Below, in pieces: positions 42,572-50,790 of a DNA stretch of 56,222 bases. The stretch is from assembly GCA_024280265.1 (NCBI GenBank), contig JAJRQL010000230.1:1-56222 (forward strand), in the 5' to 3' direction. The position numbers and the translations under genes are program-made. The notes under the pieces are model-generated. The model ran no database searches. It worked only from the letters and a program-made list of their open reading frames with translations, and was not told where the DNA came from. Each line of letters opens with the position of its first letter. Position 1 is the first letter of the stretch. Source of the stretch: Deltaproteobacteria bacterium (GTDB lineage: Bacteria; Desulfobacterota; Desulfobulbia; Desulfobulbales; Desulfocapsaceae).

Positions 42572-45136
42572 ATGAGAAATTTTCTACAGCAGTTTGCTAA
42601 GCGCTTTGTCAGGAAAGAAAAGAGCAGCATAGCATTTAAAGTGTTATTTGCCGATTTTAAGAAGAGCCTGGAGTTAAACAATCAGATTCTGGATATCATT
42701 GGTGATGCCAATGATAAACTGAGCGGCGATTATATCTTTGATGAGCACTATATCCACACTACCTGTGAACAGCTGACGGGTCTGCTGCGAGAACTCATTG
42801 TGACCATTAATCACCTCACATCCCAGAAGTACCCTGGACTGTTTAACAGTTTTCATCGGATAGAGGAAGATCTGACTCTTATTCTGCAAGGAAAGGTTCT
42901 GTCACAGGATATACCATTAACCCTGCCGTATTCTGAGATCACCAGGGATCATATTGACGCTGTGGGAGGAAAAAACTGCCATATTGCAGAGATTGGTTCG
43001 TATCTTGGCCTGAGAATACCCAGGGGATTTGCAATAACAACTTCTGCTTTCGAGTTGTACTGGAAGGCAGGGGGCCTTGGCGAGCCTGTAGCTCGGATTA
43101 AGGAACAGTGGCTTGGTGAGAAGCTCTCTTTATCAGAGGCATCTTTAAAAATCCAGGAGCTTATTTTTAAGACTCCTGTGCCGGATATCCTGGAGAAAGC
43201 GATTCTTGCGGCAGTAACAGAGGTTGTTGGAAAGGATGGTCCGTGTGAACCCTGTTTCGCTGTCCGCTCCAGTGCCCTTGGGGAGGATGGTGTTACATCC
43301 TTTGCCGGGCAATACCAGAGTTGTTTGAGTATTTCTCCGGACCAGATTTCCGGTGCTTATAAGCAGGTAGTTGCCAGTCTCTACAGTCAGCAGGCCATGG
43401 AATATCGGTTGAAAAAAGATTTCCGGCCTGAAGAGATCATGATGGCTGTCGCCTGTCAGTTGATGATACCTGCTAAAGTCAGTGGGGTTATGTACACCTA
43501 CGACCCGTTACGGCCTGAGGATGAAACCATACTGATCAGCTCAGCCTGGGGGCTTGGAGAGCCTGTTGTCTCTGGTGCAGTTCCCACGGATCATTTTGTC
43601 CTGGAGAGGAAACCTCCCCATAAGGTAATTGAGATGCAGATTGTGTGTAAGGATGAGTCTATGGTTATTACGGAACACGGTGGACCTACCAGCGCACCTG
43701 TCCGAGAAGAGCAGCGTATGGAACCAAGTCTGAAGGCCAGGCAGTTACATGATATGGCTGAGATAGGGATTTTACTCGAAAGATACTTCAGGGCTCCTCA
43801 GGATGTTGAGTTCGCCATTGACCAGGCGGGGCAGATTGTTCTCCTGCAGTCCAGACAGTTGCAGCTCTACTATGATCGCCCACCCCGGGCCAGTGATCTT
43901 TCCGGGCTTGATGGGAGATATCCTGTTCTTCTACGGGGAAAAGGTGTTGCCGCCATGGAAGGTGTAGCCTCCGGACCGATATGGATCCTGGAAGCAGGGA
44001 AAGATTTGGCTGATTTTCCGATGGGCGCTGTTCTGGTGGCCAGGTACGCCTCACCACAACTTGCAAAGGTGATCCATAAAGCAGCGGGGTTTATCACAGA
44101 CATTGGTTCTACAACCGGGCATCTGGCGACGGTCGCCAGGGAATTTCGGGTTCCGGCTCTTTTTAATACCGGAGATGCCACTACCATTCTGAATGATGGC
44201 TGCGAAATAACCATGGATATAGAGTGCCTGACCATCTATGAAGGGCAGGTTTCGGAGCTGGGTCACTACAGTCTTCAAGAGGAAGTCATTGAGGACATGT
44301 TTGAATACCGTCAGTTACGCCGGATTCTTAGAAAGATAGAGCCACTTAATCTTGTCGATCCTGAGAGTGACAACTTTAGCCCGGAGCACTGTAAAACCTA
44401 CCATGATCTCACAAGATTTATCCATGAAAAAGCTGTGGAAGCCATTATTGATATCGGCTTTTATCATGCTCACCACAGGGACACTCAGGCCGGGAAACTT
44501 CTATGGGAGTATCCCCTTGATCTTGTGATTATTGATGTGGGTGGAGGGGTCGAAGGAGAGCATACCAAGGGCGTTCTGGCTGAAGAGATCAATTCTGTTC
44601 CCATGCAGGAATTGCTTCGGGGCATGTCCTGGCCAGGAGTTTGGGATATGACACCATCCAGGGTTGATGTTAACAGTTTTATGTCAAGTCTTACCCGGAC
44701 AGTGCCAATACAAAACAGCAGCCCCCAAGATGTTGGACGCAATCTGGCCGTTATTTCAAGTGAGTATACCAACATAAATTTTCGTCTTGGCTACCACTTT
44801 ACGGTAATTGATGCCTATATCTCGGAGAACATTCTTGATAATCATCTGTATTTCAGGTTTTCCGGTGGAGTAACAGATACCGTGAGGCGTTCCCGCCGAA
44901 TTAAGCTTCTTGGCGTCATTTTGTCATATTACGATTTTCTCTGTGAGACTCATGGGGATACGATGGTGGCTCGTCTGAAGAGAATGGACAGGAAAAGTAT
45001 GTTGAAACGGCTGTTTCTGCTGGGGCTGCTTGTCGCTTTTACCCGACAGCTGGACGTTAAAATGATAAACGACGCCAGAATAGATCAATATTTTAAAGAA
45101 ATACAAACCATAATGGAGGAGAGCAATGACGATTGA
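42572..45136 (+). CDS. PEP synthase-like protein (pyruvate/PEP-binding plus swivelling His domain) with atypical C-terminus
   Basis: I start at ATG 42572 (MRNFLQQFAKRFVRKEK), because the longer frame runs into the upstream gene; this gives 854 residues. A helical N-terminal region of about 110 residues precedes an ATP-grasp PPDK_N domain (ITRDHIDAVGGKNCHIAEIG, FAVRSSALGEDGVTSFAGQY). The swivelling PEP-utilising domain follows, with His about 516 in DIGSTTGHLATVAREFRVPA. The last 270 residues (LWEYPLDLVIIDVGGGVEG, FRFSGGVTDTVRRSRRI) do not show the PEP-binding barrel motifs of true PEP synthase. It may be a phosphotransfer or regulatory enzyme. It overlaps the receiver gene by 11 bases. Confidence 0.75.
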   Translation: MRNFLQQFAKRFVRKEKSSIAFKVLFADFKKSLELNNQILDIIGDANDKLSGDYIFDEHYIHTTCEQLTGLLRELIVTINHLTSQKYPGLFNSFHRIEEDLTLILQGKVLSQDIPLTLPYSEITRDHIDAVGGKNCHIAEIGSYLGLRIPRGFAITTSAFELYWKAGGLGEPVARIKEQWLGEKLSLSEASLKIQELIFKTPVPDILEKAILAAVTEVVGKDGPCEPCFAVRSSALGEDGVTSFAGQYQSCLSISPDQISGAYKQVVASLYSQQAMEYRLKKDFRPEEIMMAVACQLMIPAKVSGVMYTYDPLRPEDETILISSAWGLGEPVVSGAVPTDHFVLERKPPHKVIEMQIVCKDESMVITEHGGPTSAPVREEQRMEPSLKARQLHDMAEIGILLERYFRAPQDVEFAIDQAGQIVLLQSRQLQLYYDRPPRASDLSGLDGRYPVLLRGKGVAAMEGVASGPIWILEAGKDLADFPMGAVLVARYASPQLAKVIHKAAGFITDIGSTTGHLATVAREFRVPALFNTGDATTILNDGCEITMDIECLTIYEGQVSELGHYSLQEEVIEDMFEYRQLRRILRKIEPLNLVDPESDNFSPEHCKTYHDLTRFIHEKAVEAIIDIGFYHAHHRDTQAGKLLWEYPLDLVIIDVGGGVEGEHTKGVLAEEINSVPMQELLRGMSWPGVWDMTPSRVDVNSFMSSLTRTVPIQNSSPQDVGRNLAVISSEYTNINFRLGYHFTVIDAYISENILDNHLYFRFSGGVTDTVRRSRRIKLLGVILSYYDFLCETHGDTMVARLKRMDRKSMLKRLFLLGLLVAFTRQLDVKMINDARIDQYFKEIQTIMEESNDD

Positions 45137-45515
45137 GCAAACCAGTATTTTGATCCTGGATGATGAACCCATCGTGAGTAAACGATTAAAACCCTCCCTT
45201 GAGAAAAAGGGATATGAAGTGGAGACTTTTACCCGGAGTTCCGAGGCGTTACAGAGGGTGACGGAGAGACAGTTTAATATAGTGATAACTGATCTTAAGA
45301 TGGAAGGTATGGATGGTATGCAGTTTCTCACTGAAGTGAAAGAGCTGAATCCAGATACCGAGGTGATAGTCATGACCGGATTTGCGACCATGGCGACAGC
45401 AAAGGAATCATACAATAAAGGCGTTTTTGATTTTCTGGCTAAACCCTTCAAGTTAGGGGAGATTTTCGAGGTTATTGCCAAGGCTGAAAAAAAGATTAAA
45501 AGGCTTGAGAGGTGA
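45126..45515 (+). CDS. Single-domain response regulator (CheY-like receiver)
   Basis: The 129-residue protein is a lone receiver: acidic pair DDE at 12-14, phosphoacceptor Asp about 56 in IVITDLKMEGMDG, conserved Thr about 84 in VIVMTGF and Lys about 106 in LAKPFK. No output domain is present, so it must act by protein contact, perhaps within a phosphorelay with the kinase at 47512. It overlaps the PEP-synthase-like gene and is followed four bases later by a Usp-like gene. Confidence 0.88.
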   Translation: MTIEQTSILILDDEPIVSKRLKPSLEKKGYEVETFTRSSEALQRVTERQFNIVITDLKMEGMDGMQFLTEVKELNPDTEVIVMTGFATMATAKESYNKGVFDFLAKPFKLGEIFEVIAKAEKKIKRLER

Positions 45516-45519
45516 AGAA

Positions 45520-46329
45520 ATGTTAAAAACACTGCTGTATATAAATGAAGATCTGGCATCAAGTATTGCTCTGCGTTTTACAGATTATCTGAGTCGTTTT
45601 GTGAACCTTTCACTCTTTATTGCCCATGTGGAAGAGCCGGATGAAAATGAACAGGTGGGTACCGGTTGGGTTCGTCGCACCTGGGAAGATGGTGTGGCTT
45701 CCAGTGGCAAGAGGCTTGTAGATCGAATGCTGCGAACCGAAAATATAAACTGTTCTCTTGCCGGACGTCCTAAGGTTTTTGTTGGTGAAATGGAAAAAGA
45801 GATGATTCTCGAGTTGCGCAATGGCTTCTATCAGTTGTTTATAAAGGGCTATCTGGATTCTGCTAATCCAGAGCCGTTTTACGATCTTATCAGCTCGTCA
45901 CTTTGTGTAGAAACATCATGCCCGATGTTGGTGGTGAAAAATCTCTCACTGAGCAAGAAGTGTGCTTTGCTCTGTGCAGACAGCGTGGATCCAAGGGTGC
46001 TTGTGGAGCAGTCCATGAAGGTAGTTGGTGAGTCCAGCTTTGAAATCGATATCGTTTATTTTAAATTCCAGGAAAGTAGTCAGGTTCAGATTCTGGACCG
46101 CCGAGAGGGGGGAAACAATTTAGGGGAGACCGAGTCTCTTCTGGCAGCAGCCGGTAAAACTGTTGTGAATACCACGGTACTGACCGGTGCGCCGGAACAG
46201 GTTAGTGATTATTTGAAAGAGTATGCACTGGTGGTTTCCACCATGCCAAAGAGAAAGAGTATACATATACACGTGTTGGCCCATTCGCTGGCATCAGTAC
46301 TTTTGGTACGAGATACTGCACAGAAATAA
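45520..46329 (+). CDS. Usp-like (universal stress) protein, divergent
   Basis: Starting at ATG 45520 with GAGGTGAAG just upstream, the product has 269 residues in two weak Usp-like halves. The first contains LLYINEDLASSIALRFTDYLSRF and ends with CVETSCPMLVVKNL; the second contains CALLCADSVDPRVLVEQSMKVVG and ends with HSLASVLLVRD. The CP(M/V)LVV and VLLVR endings fit the last strand of the Usp fold. The ATP-binding GxxGx9GS motif is not clear, so it may not bind ATP. It shares a transcript with the receiver and the next Usp-like gene. Confidence 0.6.
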   Translation: MLKTLLYINEDLASSIALRFTDYLSRFVNLSLFIAHVEEPDENEQVGTGWVRRTWEDGVASSGKRLVDRMLRTENINCSLAGRPKVFVGEMEKEMILELRNGFYQLFIKGYLDSANPEPFYDLISSSLCVETSCPMLVVKNLSLSKKCALLCADSVDPRVLVEQSMKVVGESSFEIDIVYFKFQESSQVQILDRREGGNNLGETESLLAAAGKTVVNTTVLTGAPEQVSDYLKEYALVVSTMPKRKSIHIHVLAHSLASVLLVRDTAQK

Positions 46330-46361
46330 CAATAATAAATCAGATTTAAAAGGGGAGTGGA

Positions 46362-47210
46362 ATGAAAATATTAGTCGCTTTGGATGGAAAATTCTACAGT
46401 AGGGGGATTGTAAAAGAAGTGGCCCGCTTGTCCGAAAGTACCCTCGCTGATGTGGTCTTTCTTGGTGTTCAGGATTCGGAAACTGAGGTGTCACAATCGC
46501 AGCAGATGGTTCTTCATGAGTGTCAGCAGGACCTGTACAGCTATTTCAGGCCTGATGAACTACCTTATGCCGATTTTTCCCTTGAGAAGTGGCAGAAGAT
46601 CGCTAGTGGAGACTGGAAGGTGTCGGCTACAGGAATGAAAGAATTCACACTTCGAATCAGAAGTGGTAGTGTGGCCAAAGCGGTTGTTGACGTTGCCGGT
46701 GAAATGGAGTGTGATCTGGTGGTCCTGGGCTGTGATCTTAAGCATGGCTGTGACTGGGATGGTGATATGAACGTCCCGCTTCGGATAGCGGAAGATGCAC
46801 CCTGTTCGGTACTGGTAATAAAACAGAGCGGTAATACCCGGGAAATTGTATCCATTCTTGACCAGTCTGAGGTTCATCAGGAGGCTATAGAAATGGTAAA
46901 TCAGCTTGTAACGCTTCATAGTGCAGATCTTACAATTGTGGGTGTTCAGGAAAAAAATGAAGATAAAAAGGATCAGATGGAACAGCGTATGGTTGAGTTA
47001 CTGAAATACTATAATGATCGGGCAGTGAGTGCGTGGGCTAAAGTGATAAATAGTGCCATGGTGACAGACTACGTGACAGAATCTTCCCAGAACGCAATAA
47101 TTGCCCTCTGGATGGGAGGTAAGCAGTCTCTTTTGAAACGGCTGTTTTCTCACAGTATGGTGGATAAACTTCTCAATACTTCGAAATCCTCAGTGTTTAT
47201 TCTCCGGTAG
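46362..47210 (+). CDS. Universal stress protein, tandem Usp domains
   Basis: The 282-residue protein begins MKILVALDGKFYSRGIVKEV, the first strand and loop of a Usp domain. The first domain ends with CDLVVLGCDLKHG and APCSVLVIKQ (about 127-153). A second, more diverged domain begins REIVSILDQSEVHQEAIEMV and ends LNTSKSSVFILR. Usp proteins bind nucleotides or sense stress; no exact function can be given. AAAGGGGAG lies before the start. It is the last gene before the palindrome at 47233. Confidence 0.75.
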   Translation: MKILVALDGKFYSRGIVKEVARLSESTLADVVFLGVQDSETEVSQSQQMVLHECQQDLYSYFRPDELPYADFSLEKWQKIASGDWKVSATGMKEFTLRIRSGSVAKAVVDVAGEMECDLVVLGCDLKHGCDWDGDMNVPLRIAEDAPCSVLVIKQSGNTREIVSILDQSEVHQEAIEMVNQLVTLHSADLTIVGVQEKNEDKKDQMEQRMVELLKYYNDRAVSAWAKVINSAMVTDYVTESSQNAIIALWMGGKQSLLKRLFSHSMVDKLLNTSKSSVFILR

Positions 47211-47232
47211 AGGTCTGTAGTGATAAGTCCTG

Positions 47233-47272
47233 TGCAGTGCTCTGATTTTTTTAAAAAAATCAGAGCACTGCA
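47233..47272. repeat. 40-bp perfect palindrome
   Basis: The left arm (47233-47252) reads TGCAGTGCTCTGATTTTTTT and the right arm (47253-47272) is its exact reverse complement with no spacer. The A/T tract lies at the centre, unlike an ordinary terminator. It lies 23 bases past the second Usp-like gene. It may act as a processing hairpin, a bidirectional terminator or a protein site. The rest of the 47211-47511 gap has a small dyad GTTACCTGTAAC (47466-47477) and nothing else I can support. Confidence 0.85.
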
Positions 47273-47511
47273 TATGCATATGGTCTTTCGTCGGTTTTTC
47301 TGGGGACAAGAATAGATGGTAGAGATTTCGTGTGATTAAAGAGTACATCAGTTCCACCCTCTGGGTGAATAAGTGGTAACTGTCATTGTAAAACTGTTAC
47401 GCCTGGTATGCAGGTGAGTATCGTGAATGTCTTTGTGGAAAAATGTAGTCATTGTCTGATCAATGGTTACCTGTAACTGACTCTGGAGTTTCTCCAGGGA
47501 GAGAGAACTTT

Positions 47512-48966
47512 ATGAAAATATCATGTTTTTTTAGTGCATGTACCATCAGGCAACGTTTGATTTTTATTAACTCCATGACCATCGTTTTTGTTTTTGTCCT
47601 TATTTCAATTTATACTTTTCAGTTGATTACGGTGGAGAATAACCTGGTGACAATGGAACGGGTTGATGATCTCTTCAGCTCCATCCTTGGTCTACGCCGC
47701 TATGAGAAAAATATCATGTTGAAGCTTGATGAGGATAATGTTGCCAAAGCCACACAGTCAATATCAATAATTGAGATGTACTTAAATTCTTTAAAGCCTG
47801 AAATAATGACAGAAGAGGGAAACAGGCTGTTTATTCGTCTTGAGAAAGATTTTAACAGATATGAAACTACATTTAATCGCTGGTGTTCAGGAGGGGGATG
47901 TCTTGAACAGCTGCCTGGCAGTGCGGATTTTCGTCTTATCCGTCAGCAGGGCCAGGAACTGGTGGAGTCTGCCGTAGAACTTGCCCGGCTTAATCGAAAA
48001 ACAATAAGTGGGAGGTTCAAAACCATTCTGTTCTGGTTGACTTTTTTACCGGCCATTGTTTTTTCAGTTGGAGTGTTGCTGTTTTTTTCTCAGGTCAAAA
48101 ACATTCTGGATCGTCTCGGCTCTCTCAAAAAAGCAACTAAAAGCCTTGCAGCTGGTAAGTTTAAACCTGTCGTAATCACAGGTTCTCCGGATGAAATAAC
48201 CCAATTGATACTAAATTTTAACCAGATGGGAGTAGAGCTTGAAGAAAAACAGGAACAGTTGATTCAGTCAAAAAAGATGGCTTCCATTGGTACATTTTCA
48301 TCGGGTATTGCCCATGAGATAAATAATCCTCTTAATAATATTTCACTCTCCACAGATACCCTGTTGGAAGAAATAGACACCATGGGTATGGAAGAGAGGA
48401 AAGAGATTCTTGATGACATTATGGCCCAAACTGAACGTGCCAGCAAGATAGTGCGGAATCTGCTCGATTTTTCGCGAGCACAGTCAGCGGAAATGCAGGT
48501 ATTGTATATTGACTATATCCTGCATACCACAATGGATCTTATTTCCAATGAGCTACAGATTCATCAGATAGAGCTGGTGAAAAAGATTGCAGACAGAATG
48601 CCCCAAATAAATGGTGGTTTACAGCAGTTGCAGCAGGTATTCCTGAACCTGGTAATTAATGCGGAACAGGCCATAGGGGAATCCGGAGAAATAATTGTAA
48701 AATCATATGTTTTTGATGATAATTATATTCGTACAGATATTATTGATAATGGTCCCGGGATCATTCAAGAGAATATGGAGCAGATTTTTGACCCGTTTTT
48801 TACAACCAAGGAGGCAGGAAAGGGGACAGGGCTGGGCCTGTCCATAGTCTATGGTATAGTAAAAAAGCATGGCGGCTATATTGAAGTAGCTTCTGTTGAG
48901 GGTAAAGGTACGACGTTTTCGGTGTATCTTCCAACTTACCAAGGAAATAAGAAAGGTACAAACTGA
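47512..48966 (+). CDS. Membrane-bound sensor histidine kinase
   Basis: I choose the ATG at 47512 (MKISCFFSACTIRQRL), preceded by AGGGAGAG, giving 484 residues. A membrane helix (about 17-39) is followed by a periplasmic domain of about 140 residues that is mostly helical, with CSGGGC near its end. A second membrane helix (about 168-192), a HAMP linker, the HisKA box with phosphoacceptor His in SSGIAHEINNPLNN, and the ATPase boxes NLVINAEQA, DNGPGI and GKGTGLGLSIVYGIVKKHGG complete it. It likely phosphorylates the regulator encoded one base downstream. The signal sensed is unknown. Confidence 0.9.
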   Translation: MKISCFFSACTIRQRLIFINSMTIVFVFVLISIYTFQLITVENNLVTMERVDDLFSSILGLRRYEKNIMLKLDEDNVAKATQSISIIEMYLNSLKPEIMTEEGNRLFIRLEKDFNRYETTFNRWCSGGGCLEQLPGSADFRLIRQQGQELVESAVELARLNRKTISGRFKTILFWLTFLPAIVFSVGVLLFFSQVKNILDRLGSLKKATKSLAAGKFKPVVITGSPDEITQLILNFNQMGVELEEKQEQLIQSKKMASIGTFSSGIAHEINNPLNNISLSTDTLLEEIDTMGMEERKEILDDIMAQTERASKIVRNLLDFSRAQSAEMQVLYIDYILHTTMDLISNELQIHQIELVKKIADRMPQINGGLQQLQQVFLNLVINAEQAIGESGEIIVKSYVFDDNYIRTDIIDNGPGIIQENMEQIFDPFFTTKEAGKGTGLGLSIVYGIVKKHGGYIEVASVEGKGTTFSVYLPTYQGNKKGTN

Positions 48967-48967
48967 C

Positions 48968-50335
48968 ATGACAAGCGTTGCGGTAATAGATGACGAGGAG
49001 ACAGCCAGAAAGATGACGGCTCGTATCCTTGAAAAGGCTGGTTATACGGTTGAGAGCTTTGGCAGTGGTTTGCCTTTTCTTCGGAAGATGGAGGTGGAAG
49101 CTTTTGATATAGTTTTCCTGGATCTGCATCTCCCTGATATGGGGGGGATGGAAATTCTCTCCCATATAAAATCCATCCATTGCTGGACTCAGGTAATAAT
49201 TGTAACAGGCTATGGCACAATTGAGAATGCTGTTAAAGCAACTCAGAAAGGAGCTTTTCAATACCTTACGAAACCATGTCGCAGTCACGATATCTGTCTT
49301 ATGGCCGCCCGGGCAGCTGAAAAAATATCATTGCATTGTGAAAATGACATACTTCGGTCACATGTAGATGCCCAGGGACTGTTTCCAGGTTTTATAGGTA
49401 ACAGTAAGGCGATGCAGGTGATTTTTAAGACAATCAGAAAAGTCGCCCAGGTAAATTGCAATGTGCTGCTTGAGGCAGAAACAGGGACGGGAAAACAACT
49501 GACGGCACAGGCTATTCACAATCTTGGGCCTAGAAGAGATGCCCCCTTTGTATACTTTAACTGTGGAGGTTTTACTGATGAGCTTATCTGTAGTGAACTT
49601 TTTGGGCATGAAAAGGGAGCCTTTACCGGAGCTGACAGTTGTAAGATCGGGTTGTTTGAATCGGCTGCCGGTGGAACAGTCTTCCTCGATGAAATCAGTG
49701 AAATGCCCCTGTCCATGCAGGTTAAATTGCTCCATGTTCTCCAGGAGCGGCAGGTGCTTCGTGTGGGCGGAACCCGGCCTGTGGATCTCCATATTCGTAT
49801 TATCGCGGCGACAAACCGGAACCTGAAACAGAGTGTTCAGGAGGTATTGTTTCGTGAAGATCTCTACTATCGCTTAAATGTGGTAACTATTCGACTCCCA
49901 AGACTCAGCGAGCGTAGAGACGATATTCCTCTTCTGGTTCATCATTTTATTGGGCGAGTGAATAAGGCTTTTGGCAGAGAAATCCGGGGAATATCATCAG
50001 AAGCCCTGGAGTTGCTGATGGATTATGATTTTCCAGGCAATGTTCGGGAACTTGAAAATATCATACAACACGCTGCGGCGCTGACTGATGAAACAAAGTT
50101 GATGCCGGAGGATCTGCCAGCAAGACTTCGTAAGGTTCACCAATGGGATAACATTTCCACTGAGTTTGTGGCCATGGAAGAAATAGAGAAACAGTATCTG
50201 GCCCAAGTATTGGCAAAAACCGGGCACAATATAAAGGCTGCTGTCAGTATCCTGAAAATTCCCAGGACTACACTCTGGAGAAAGATAAAAAAATACAATA
50301 TCACTCAGACCTCCCAGTCAGGTAAAGACTCCTGA
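48968..50335 (+). CDS. Sigma54-dependent response regulator (NtrC/AtoC type)
   Basis: Starting at ATG 48968 gives 455 residues. The receiver shows DDEE (9-12), Asp in IVFLDLHLPDMGG and Lys in LTKPCR. The AAA+ domain has Walker A AETGTGKQ, the sigma54-contacting GAFTGA loop in EKGAFTGADS, Walker B GTVFLDEISEMP, and the sensor FPGNVRELEN. A Fis-type helix-turn-helix (HNIKAAVSILKIPRTTLWRKI) ends the protein. It activates sigma54 polymerase after phosphorylation. The only strong sigma54 promoter seen in the window lies at 40486, ahead of the same cluster. It begins one base after the kinase stop. Confidence 0.93.
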   Translation: MTSVAVIDDEETARKMTARILEKAGYTVESFGSGLPFLRKMEVEAFDIVFLDLHLPDMGGMEILSHIKSIHCWTQVIIVTGYGTIENAVKATQKGAFQYLTKPCRSHDICLMAARAAEKISLHCENDILRSHVDAQGLFPGFIGNSKAMQVIFKTIRKVAQVNCNVLLEAETGTGKQLTAQAIHNLGPRRDAPFVYFNCGGFTDELICSELFGHEKGAFTGADSCKIGLFESAAGGTVFLDEISEMPLSMQVKLLHVLQERQVLRVGGTRPVDLHIRIIAATNRNLKQSVQEVLFREDLYYRLNVVTIRLPRLSERRDDIPLLVHHFIGRVNKAFGREIRGISSEALELLMDYDFPGNVRELENIIQHAAALTDETKLMPEDLPARLRKVHQWDNISTEFVAMEEIEKQYLAQVLAKTGHNIKAAVSILKIPRTTLWRKIKKYNITQTSQSGKDS

Positions 50336-50638
50336 CACTTCTCTTTTCTACTTCAGGTTGACTTCCTTACCCTGAAATATTTCGATCATAGACATTACCC
50401 TGTATATCGACCTTGCTTGTTGATGAAGATGTGGTGTCACATAGTAGTGACTTGGTGGAGGGAGGAAAATCGGGTGATTTTGAGGAGCTGTTGGGTAAGA
50501 CTTTTGAAGTTGCTGTAATTGTGGTAGTGTTGTAGGTTGTTTTTTTAATGATTTTTGCTGGAATTGGGGAGGGTTATTGTTGTAAAAGGGAGCTGTCGAC
50601 TTGCTTGCGGATGAGAAAAAGTCAAAGGATTCTTTTCA

Positions 50639-50685
50639 TGTCACTCTAAGCGCTGTTTTGTGGGAAGCAGAGTGACAGTTTCTTT
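50639..50685 (+). terminator. Hairpin with T-rich tail, possible terminator
   Basis: A 9-bp perfect stem, TGTCACTCT (50639-50647) with AGAGTGACA (50669-50677), a loop of 21 bases, and the tail GTTTCTTTTT. Confidence 0.5.
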
Positions 50686-50693
50686 TTACGGTC

Positions 50694-50726
50694 GCCCCCT
50701 TTCCACTGGAAAGGGGGGCACCTTTT
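50694..50726 (+). terminator. GC-rich hairpin with short T-tract
   Basis: GCCCCCTTTCC (50694-50704) pairs with GGAAAGGGGGGC (50708-50719), one extra G, loop ACT, followed by ACCTTTTT. It resembles a terminator or a barrier before the helicase gene. Confidence 0.55.
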
Positions 50727-50790
50727 TAGTGTGACATTATGATTTTATTGATAATGCAGTGTACGCGTGCTGCCAACTTCCAGGATCTGG

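Larger units (their letters stand above)
50336..50790. other. 455-bp gap with two hairpins, between the kinase pair and the helicase fusion
   Basis: No gene is supported. The first half (50340-50600) is GT-rich with no structure recognised. Two hairpins lie in the second half and are listed separately. The helicase start follows about 65 bases after the second. Confidence 0.5.
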
